Shown here: one piece after another, positions 8,041-14,569 of the stretch | Position numbering within the stretch: position 1 is the first letter of the stretch | Layout of the letters: each line of letters begins with the position of its first letter | Assembly: GCA_028456385.1 (NCBI GenBank) | Contig: JALNQF010000770.1 | Coordinates: 1 to 14,569, forward strand | Direction of reading: 5' to 3' | Source: Ophiosphaerella korrae | Lineage: Eukaryota; Ascomycota; Dothideomycetes; Pleosporales; Phaeosphaeriaceae | DNA: 14,569 bases | Program-made: the position numbers and the translations under genes | Notes under the pieces: generated by a model | The model's database searches: none | What the model was told of the DNA's origin: nothing | The model's input: the letters and a program-made list of their open reading frames with translations, nothing else

Positions 8041-11000
8041 AAATAAAAATTAATAGGAGAGCTATAAAGAACTTTATATCTAAGAAGTTTATAGAAAACT
8101 AAGGAATAAACTATAAAGTAAAAAAATACCCTTAATAGCTAAGTATAATTAAAAGAAGACTATTCTAGGAACTTATTAGGTTTAAATTAATACCTTTAAT
8201 ACTAATGCTAAAAAGATTAAAGATTAAGAATATAGTTATAGATATAATAATAATTAATAATAAATAAAATATAATATTAAGAATACTATAGTTATAGATA
8301 ACTAACCTAAAGATTAATAAGAGAATAGAGAAAATTAGTTACTCTAAAAAAGAGATATTAAAAGCTAATATAAGTATATATAAAGGAAAATTCTTAGAAT
8401 AATATAAGAAATAAGAGAAATAGCTTATTAAGCTAGAAGACTATCTTCTAGACTATTAGCTATAGGATTTAGTAATAAACTTAGAAAAAAGTAAAAATAT
8501 AAGATAGAGCCTAGTATACTAAAAAACTAAAGAAAAGTCTAAGATTAAGTAAGTATTTATCTAAAACGTAATAAAAAAAAGATAGATATAGAAATCTTAA
8601 TTCTTAGTAGTATATAGACTTTTCTTTATAGATAAAAAAAATATATAAGATAAATTACTTTACGTAAACTTTAGAAAGATTAATATAATAATAGATAAAA
8701 ACTAATACCCTTTACTATATATAGCTAAGATATAAAATATACTATAAAAAGTATAAGTCTTTATAAAACTAGATATTTAGAACCTCTACTATTAGATTAG
8801 AATTAAAAAAAGTAATAAATAGAAAATAGTATTTAGATCGTAATATAAACTATTTAAATCTATAGTTATACTCTTTAGATTAATATAGTCTTTAGAGAAT
8901 ACTAAAATATATTTATATTTACTTATTTAGATAATATCTTTATATTCTTAAAAATAGAAGAAGAGTATATATAGTATATATATAAAGTACAAGAAAGGCT
9001 AGTAGAAAATAAAATATTTTTTAAGATAAGAAAATATAAATTCTATATAAAAGAAATAGATTTCTTTAGATTTATTATTAAGCTAAAAAAGATAAGAATT
9101 AACCTAAACAAGATTAAAGTAATCTAGGAATAGCTAATACTAAAAAACCTATAAGAGGTATAGTAGTTTTATAGGCTAGTAAATTTCTATAAGAAATTAA
9201 TAGTAAGATATTCTAAATTAATAGAACTACTTATAAAACTTATAAAAAAAGATATACAATTTTAATAGACTTAAGAATATAATAAAGTATTTAAATATAT
9301 TAAATAATAGTTTATAGAAAACCTAGTTATTAAGATATATAACCTAGACCTACTAGTAATAGTAAAGATAAATATATCTAACTTAGTCTATAAAATAGTA
9401 CTAAGATAAGAAAACTAAGCTATAAAGTAAAAATACTTAGTTAAATACTTCTCTAAGAAAATAAAGCTAGTAAAGCTTAATTACCTAATTTATATTAAAG
9501 AAATACTAGTAATCTATAAAGTATTTAAATAATAGATAGTATACTTATAAAAAGTAAAGTACTAAATAAAAGTCTATATAGACTATATAAATCTTATAAG
9601 ATTTATACTAAATAAAAACTTATTATATTAATATATAAGATAGTAGTAATTCTTATTAATATTTAAACTAGAAATTATATATACTAAAGGAAAAGATATC
9701 TAATTTATAAATACTCTTAGTAGAAGACTAGACTTATAAGAAGAAGTAAATACTACTAGTATAGTTCTAGTTAAGAATAATAAAAGATACTTAGTTTTAA
9801 ATATACTTAAAATAGCTATAACGCTTAAAAGAAAAAGTAGTAAGCTAAATAAATAGATTTAGAAAGAAATAAGAAAAGCTTCTAAAGAAATATAGAAACT
9901 AGAAATCTAAAAAGGATTTATAAAAGTATATAAGAGAATATATATCTTAAGTAAGATATAAAAAGAGTTTATATAATAATTTTATAAACTACTAGTATAT
10001 AGATATAAAAGTATTAATAAAATACTAGATAGATTACTATAAGATTACTATATCTCTAAAGTAAGATAACTAGTAATAGAAGTACTATAAGATTATATAG
10101 AATATTATAACTAGTTAAAGTACTAAAATAACTTTAAAGAGTTATTATAATAGACTTTATTATAAAGTTACTAAAGTTAATAGACTTAATATTAGAAGTT
10201 AAGTATAATAGAATCTTAATAATAGTAAATAAGCTTATAAAGTACTTATACTTTAGACTATATAAAGAGAAAAGTAAGATAGAAGTTACTACGTACTAAG
10301 TCCTAGAGACTATAATTAGCTAATATAGACTTCTAAAAAAAATTATTATAGATAGAAATATAAGATTTATATTAAAACTATAGAGAATAATAATAGTATA
10401 ATTAAGAATTAATTATATAATATTAATAGTATACTACCTATAAATAGATAATTAGAATATATAAATTAGATAGTAGAGTAATATTTAAGATACTACCTTA
10501 ACTATAACTAGAATAATTAAGTATAGTTACTACTTATAGTATAGTTAGTATATAATAGCGTAAAAAATATAGTAATAAAAGTATTACTTTTCTTTATAAA
10601 TTATAGATTTAATCCTAATATATACTAAATACTAAGATATAAAGTATTTTAGTCTCTAAGAAAAGAATACTTTACTAATAGACTTAAAGATATATATAGT
10701 TAACTAAGATAAGATATAGAGTTCTTATATAATTAAATAGTATAATACTATAATAAAAAATATATAGATAAACCTTAGTTTAAAGAAAGAGAAAAAGTAT
10801 AGTTATTATAAAGAAATATTAAAATTAAATAATTAAGTTTAAAACTAGATTATATTAAGATAAAACTATATAAGATAGAAAAGAGAGTTATACTAGTTAT
10901 ATTTAAACTAAAGCTACTAAATAAAATAAAGATATACTTAATATTCTATATAGTACTACTAGTATATAAAGTAAATATATATAGAGAATAAGAAGAATAA

Positions 11001-11195
11001 AAAGTTAAGAAAATCTTATAGTATTAATTCTATAATAGTAGGAAATATTACTTAGTAAAATAGATAGGTATAAATAAAAAAGGATAACTATAGGAAACTA
11101 TATAGGAACTAGAAGATAATCTTAACTACTCTAAGAAACTAGAGAAGTTCTAAAGTTAAGACTTTCTAAGCTACTTTATAGTAAACTAAGAAAAT
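8041..11195 (+). pseudogene. pol: Degraded pol (N2): protease, RT, RNase H, integrase, chromodomain
   Basis: The aspartic protease motif (family DSGATG) is at 8052-8069: its Asp reads Asn (AAT), but the following Asn-Phe-Ile-Ser is kept. RT is at about 8605-9170, with Lys-Leu-Asp-Ile (Asp GAT 8772-8774) and the YLDD box as Tyr-Leu-Asp-Asn (8924-8935). A 34-bp deletion between these shifts the frame. RNase H is at about 9350-9640. The integrase HHCC finger has its ligands as Tyr (9998-10000, 10004-10006, 10094-10096, 10103-10105). The integrase core keeps Asp (GAC 10153), Asp (GAT 10351) and Glu (GAA 10455), though a 40-bp deletion follows the finger. The chromodomain runs 11001-11175 with Tyr-Leu-Val-Lys then TAG for Trp. 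The window's only ATG, at 8205, is an internal Met here. Confidence 0.85.
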
Positions 11196-11612
11196 CTATA
11201 ATACTACTAATAGATAAAGAGGTAATAGGAGTATCTAACGTAATAAAAGCTATAGTACCCTCTAAGGTATAAAACTATTTAGATAACTTAGTATTATTAT
11301 AAGCCTTTATTATATAAAAACTTTTAATATAAAAAAAAAGCTTTACTAGCTTATAAAGAGTTAACTTATATTTAGCCTTAGCTATAGTAAGCTATAATAA
11401 TAGTTTCTTTTAAGCTCTATTAATAGCTTACTCTATATAATTTAGTAGAAAGAGACTATATAGAAATTAAACACTTATACTCTATAAGTAAAATACTAGT
11501 AGAGATTTATTTATACTAAATATTAGCTAAAATATACTTATTATAATATTTACTATTATTTAAAGATATAAGATATAAAAGACCTAATAAAGTATAATAA
11601 TAAAAAAGAAAT
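11176..11612 (-). pseudogene. Antisense gene remnant between pol and 3' LTR (N2)
   Basis: This is the counterpart of 2681-3150 and 13569-14028. On the minus strand it has open runs of 38 codons (11391-11278) and 32 codons (11274-11179), split by the same TAG as in N1 and closed by TAA at 11176-11178. The first run has the same length as in N1 and most residues match. The second is ten codons shorter, an in-frame change. The upstream half (about 11612-11430) matches N1 in a different frame, including the Leu-Gly-Leu and Ser-Ile-Leu-Leu-Ile segments. The protein is unrecognised, basic and Leu/Ile-rich. Confidence 0.45.
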
Positions 11613-11762
11613 CTCTTAACTCTATTATAAATAATATAAGCTATAAGGAGAAGTTTATTATACTAAGAATAAGATAGTATAAAGTATAATAAAGAGCTAG
11701 AGATTAATAAAGAAATAAGATAAATAACTTTAGCTCTAAGATAAAGAAATAGAAACCTATCT

Positions 11763-11776
11763 AAAAGAAAAGATAG
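11763..11776 (+). other. Polypurine tract (N2)
   Basis: AAAAGAAAAGATAG, with one T, ends exactly at the TG that opens the 3' LTR. Confidence 0.6.
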
Positions 11777-12223
11777 TGTTATAATAGTAATAAGAGAAAT
11801 TAAGATAGAACTAATTAGTCTAGGCTTAGCTACTAATAAAGTATAAAACAAGTAAGGTAATAACTTTTAAGATAATAAACTTAATTAGAAAACTAACTAT
11901 AATAGAGATACGTAATAAATTTATAAATTTATAATCTTAGTAAATATAAATTTATAAAGCTAACTTTATAAATTTATAATCTTAGTAAATATTAAGTTAT
12001 AAAGTACTAAAAGGGTATTAAGTATATAGTTAGTAAGGATATATACTATTAGAGAAGTATTAGTAGTTTAATTATTAACTAAGAGTAATAATACTTAATA
12101 TTATAAGAATCTTTTATTATTTATAGCCTATTACTTAATTATAATACGAGCTTTTGTTATTAACTCCTAATCTACTAATACTTCTAAAGAGTTACTATAG
12201 TTAATAATAGGTAACCTATTATA
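11777..12223 (+). repeat. 3' LTR of N2 (447 bp)
   Basis: It opens with TG, the only chromovirus LTR here that keeps it, and ends CTATTATA. It is followed by the right ATATC. It equals the 5' LTR in length apart from a 31-bp gain near 11928-11960. Confidence 0.85.
11921..12000 (+). repeat. 45-bp-period tandem repeat within the N2 3' LTR
   Basis: TTATAAATTTATAATCTTAG starts at 11921 and again at 11966. The 5' LTR has a single version, so a net 31-bp gain arose after insertion. Confidence 0.75.
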
Positions 12224-12228
12224 ATATC
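12224..12228. repeat. Target-site duplication ATATC, right
   Basis: It matches 5348-5352. Dropping one copy restores the continuous frame of copy H. Confidence 0.75.
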
Positions 12229-13590
12229 TAAGATAAACTTATAAAAGCTTATAGAAGAATATATATTCTAAGTAAAATATAGAATAAGTTTATATAATAG
12301 TTTTATAAACTATTAGTATATATATACTAGAAAATTAATAAAATACTAAATAGGCTTTTAAGAAACTACTATATCTTAAAAGTAAAATAACTAGTAATTA
12401 AAGTACTATAAGATTATATAGAATATTATAGAAATAAATAAAATAGATATATACTATATAGAAAATTATAGCTAGTTAAAGTACTAAAGTAACTTTTAAG
12501 AGTTATTATAATAAACTTTATTATAAAGTTACTTAAGTTTAAAGATTTAATATTAAGAGTTAAGTATAATAGAATTCTAATAATAGTAAATAAACTTATA
12601 AAGTACTTATACTTTAGACTATATAAAAAGAAAAGTAATATAAAAGTTCTTATATATAAAGTCTTAGAGACTATACTTAGCTAGTATAGTAAACTAGATA
12701 AGATTATTATAAATAGAAATATAAGATTTATATTAAAACTATAAAGAATAATAATAGTATTATTAGGACTTAAATATTAAATATTAAAAGTATACTATCT
12801 ATAAATAAATAGATAGTTAGAAAATATAAATTAGATAGTAGAGTAGTACTTAAGGTATTACCTTAACTATAATTAGAATAATTAGGTATAGTTACTACTT
12901 ATAGTATAACTAGTATATAATAGTATAAAGAATATAGTAATAAAAGTATTACCTTTTTTTATAAACTATAGATTTAACCCTAATATATACTAGTTTCTAA
13001 GATATAAAGTATTTTAGTCTTAAAAAAAAATACTTTACTAATAGATTAAAATAGATATATAAATAGCTATAATAAGATATAGAATTTATATAAGATTAAA
13101 TAGTAAAGTACTATAATAAGAAATATAGAGAAAGACTTTAGTTTAAAGAAAGAGAAAAAGTATAGTTTATATAAAGAAATAGTAAAAGTATATAACTAAG
13201 TTTAAAACTAAGTTATATAAAAATAAAACTATATAAAGTAAAAAAGTAAGTTATACTAGTTATATTTAAGTTAAGACTACTAGATAAGATAAAAAGATAC
13301 TTAATATTTTACGTAGTACTACTAAAGAGTATACTATAAAAAGTAGAACTACTAGTATATAAAGTAGATATATATAGAGAATAAGAAAACTAAGAAGTAA
13401 TAAAAATTCTATAATATTAGTTCTATAGTAGAAAAAATTACTACTTAGTAAAATAAATAAGTATAAATAAGAAAAAGTAACTATAGAAAGATATTTAAGA
13501 ACTAGAAGATAATATTAATTACTCTAAGAAATTATAAGACTTCTAAAGTTAATATATTCTAGAGTACTTTATAGTAAACTAAGAAAATTT
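12229..13590 (+). pseudogene. pol: Degraded pol (H, right half): integrase and chromodomain
   Basis: The zinc-binding part (about 12300-12432) is followed by the usual linker segment with Arg-Asn-Lys and Arg-Tyr, absent from N2. In the catalytic core, the first two Asp read Asn (AAC 12514-12516, AAT 12712-12714), while Glu is kept (GAA 12830-12832). The spacing between the first two sites is 198 nt, the same as in N2. The chromodomain runs from Glu-Val-Ile-Lys-Ile-Leu at 13394 to about 13565, with TAG at the Trp sites. Asp to Asn here is G to A after A, a CpT change on the other strand, so mutation was not confined to CpA. Confidence 0.75.
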
Positions 13591-14028
13591 ATACTACTAG
13601 TAATAGTTAGAGAGGTATTTAGAATACCTATTAAGATAAGAGCTAAAGTAGTCTTAATAGCTTCTTCTAAGTTAAGCTTAGCTTTAAAAGCTCTTAACTA
13701 TATATTTAACTTTTTATTATTATACGCTTTTATTTTTTAAAGATATACTTAATACGTATAATTATCTACTTATATACTTAGAATCTAATTACGTTTAACT
13801 TTAGCTTTTATAATTTCTAATAGTAATTTCTCTTTAGTATAGTTTATAGCTTTCTCTATTATTACTTAGCTTAAATATAGAAGTAACTATACTATATATA
13901 TACTTAGCTATAAAAATACTATAAATATTTATATAAATATATAGCTTATAAGCCTAACTATTATTTATAGAAATAAAATATATAAACTTAGTTTTAAGAG
14001 ATTAGTAATAAAAATAAAGAAATATTTT
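13569..14028 (-). pseudogene. Antisense gene remnant between pol and 3' LTR (H)
   Basis: This is the third copy of the minus-strand reading frame. The final open run is 42 codons (13697-13572), the same length as in N1, bounded by TAG at 13698-13700 and TAA at 13569-13571. The run near 13858-13790 (Ala-Ile-Asn, then Glu-Lys-Leu-Leu-Leu) matches N1 and N2. The middle carries three extra stops. The upstream half reads in the alternative frame, as in the other copies. DNA divergence from N1 is high, yet block lengths and many residues agree, which is the best sign that this was once protein-coding. Confidence 0.45.
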
Positions 14029-14176
14029 AATACTTTTATATAATATATAGTCTACGAACTAAAGATAATAAAAAGTAGATTTAGTAAGTATAAAAAGAGA
14101 AGATAAAGAACTTAATATTAATAAAGAAACTAGATTTATAGCTTTAGATCTAAGATAAGAAAATAAGAACTTACTT

Positions 14177-14190
14177 AAAGAAAGGAATAG
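14177..14190 (+). other. Polypurine tract (H)
   Basis: AAAGAAAGGAATAG, with one T, ends at the start of the LTR, as in N2. Confidence 0.6.
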
Positions 14191-14522
14191 TATTATAGAT
14201 ATAATAAGGGAAATTATAATAGAACTAATTAGTCTTAACTTAAGTACTAATAAAGTATAAGATAAGTAAAGAAATAACTTAGATAAGAAAATAAACTATA
14301 ACTTAGATATATAATATAAGTAATCTATAAATTTACTTAATAAAGTAATAAATTAAAGTAATCTATAAACCTATACTATAGATTAAGTATAAACTTAAGT
14401 ATATAGTTAGTAAAGATATATAATATACTTTATAGGTTTACTAGTTACTTTTACTAAGCTTTTACTAAAACTACTACTACTTTATTATAAGAGAGTTATC
14501 TCTTATATCTCTTATTTTCGCA
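14191..14522 (+). repeat. 3' LTR of H (about 332 bp, diverged)
   Basis: It begins TATTATAGATATAATAAG and matches the N2 LTR clearly to about 14430 (shared GTATATAGTTAGTAA). It then lacks about 70 bp, and picks up again weakly (AAGCTTTTACTA, AGAGAGTTA) to about 14500. The last part ends TTTTCGCA; the terminal CA suggests the LTR end, but with low support. Confidence 0.5.
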
Positions 14523-14523
14523 C

Positions 14524-14555
14524 TAATATTAGTAAGTTATAACTTACTAATATTA
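14524..14555. repeat. 32-bp perfect palindrome
   Basis: The sequence TAATATTAGTAAGTTA followed by its reverse complement forms a perfect palindrome centred at 14539/14540. The right arm core ACTTACTAATA recurs at 14559-14569, 17 bp on. It lies just outside the presumed end of H, so it may be the DNA that H entered or part of another element running off the window. Confidence 0.7.
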
Positions 14556-14569
14556 TAAACTTACTAATA

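Larger units (their letters stand above)
5353..12223 (+). mobile_element. Copy N2: nearly complete chromovirus (6.87 kb) inserted into copy H
   Basis: The order is 5' LTR, gag with CCHC knuckle, protease, RT, RNase H, integrase, chromodomain, antisense gene remnant, polypurine tract and 3' LTR. This is the Ty3/gypsy gene order, with the chromodomain marking a chromovirus. ATATC flanks both sides. The two LTRs, identical when an element inserts, now differ at about 36 of 416 aligned sites by hand count; 32 are transitions and all four transversions are A/T. N2 also has deletions of 34 bp in RT and 40 bp in integrase, each between short direct repeats. No primer-binding site could be recognised after the 5' LTR. 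Confidence 0.85.
12229..14522 (+). mobile_element. Copy H, right half: integrase to 3' LTR
   Basis: It continues the left half (3652-5352) across the N2 insertion and aligns with 9912-12223 of N2. It keeps a 40-bp integrase segment (12431-12470) that N2 lost. Its LTR and antisense region are clearly more diverged than those of N1 and N2. The right end, at a surviving CA (14521-14522), is a best estimate. Confidence 0.75.

Noticed and set aside
11235..11776. Reading the whole chromodomain-to-12223 stretch as one LTR of about 1 kb
   Set aside because: The TG start at 11777, the purine tract before it, the 416-bp 5' LTR and the ATATC duplication all place the LTR start at 11777. The earlier part is internal DNA carrying the antisense frame.
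11663..11851. A 62-codon open frame on the minus strand with a TTG start
   Set aside because: It straddles the polypurine tract and the start of the N2 3' LTR. It needs a TTG start and is a run of Leu/Ile/Ser typical of TA-rich DNA. It lies mostly outside the conserved antisense blocks.
1..14569. Mitochondrial or bacterial AT-rich genome
   Set aside because: Fungal mitochondrial DNA would show intact genes, tRNAs and TGA as Trp. Here ATG, TGA and CpA are all depleted together and the recognisable genes are mutated Ty3/gypsy pol, which fits RIP in a nuclear repeat.

Overview
The window is a stretch of AT-rich, transposon-derived DNA of the kind found in filamentous ascomycete fungi (Pezizomycotina) that mutate repeats by RIP (repeat-induced point mutation, C to T, mainly at CpA). 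Only about one base in five is G or C, and TpA is everywhere. By hand count CpA occurs about 17 times and TpG about 17 times in 14.6 kb. ATG occurs once on the two strands together. No intact gene is left. Cys and His codons have become Tyr, and Trp and Gln codons have become TAG or TAA. Read with that in mind, almost the whole window resolves into Ty3/gypsy LTR retrotransposons, most of them one family of chromodomain-bearing elements (chromoviruses). The species cannot be named from this.

Layout. (1) 1-~1785, minus strand: element L, a different Ty3/gypsy family. It shows a Gag domain and a CCHC knuckle (541-582), and probably LTR/leader DNA with three 14-bp repeats and a TATA-like box. (2) ~1786-3651, plus strand: copy N1, the 3' part of a chromovirus (integrase core, chromodomain, 3' LTR). 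(3) 3652-5352 and 12224-14522, plus strand: two halves of one older copy, H. The left half has protease end, RT and RNase H; the right half has integrase, chromodomain and 3' LTR. (4) 5353-12223, plus strand: copy N2, with both LTRs (416 and 447 bp), gag and pol. It is inserted in H between RNase H and integrase, with a 5-bp target duplication ATATC (5348-5352, 12224-12228). Removing N2 and one ATATC makes H read through in one frame. N1 seems likewise to sit in the protease region of H, and L in the integrase region of N1, so the window is probably a three-level nest.

The most interesting signal is on the minus strand between the end of pol and the 3' LTR in all three chromovirus copies. It is a stretch of about 440-470 bp with a conserved antisense reading frame: matching open blocks, in-frame length changes and a shared stop. 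It looks like a small Lys/Leu-rich protein gene carried tail-to-tail with pol. A second unusual signal is that the few CpA sites that escaped mutation sit mostly in ACAA (often ACAAG) and mostly on the coding strand of whichever element they are in.
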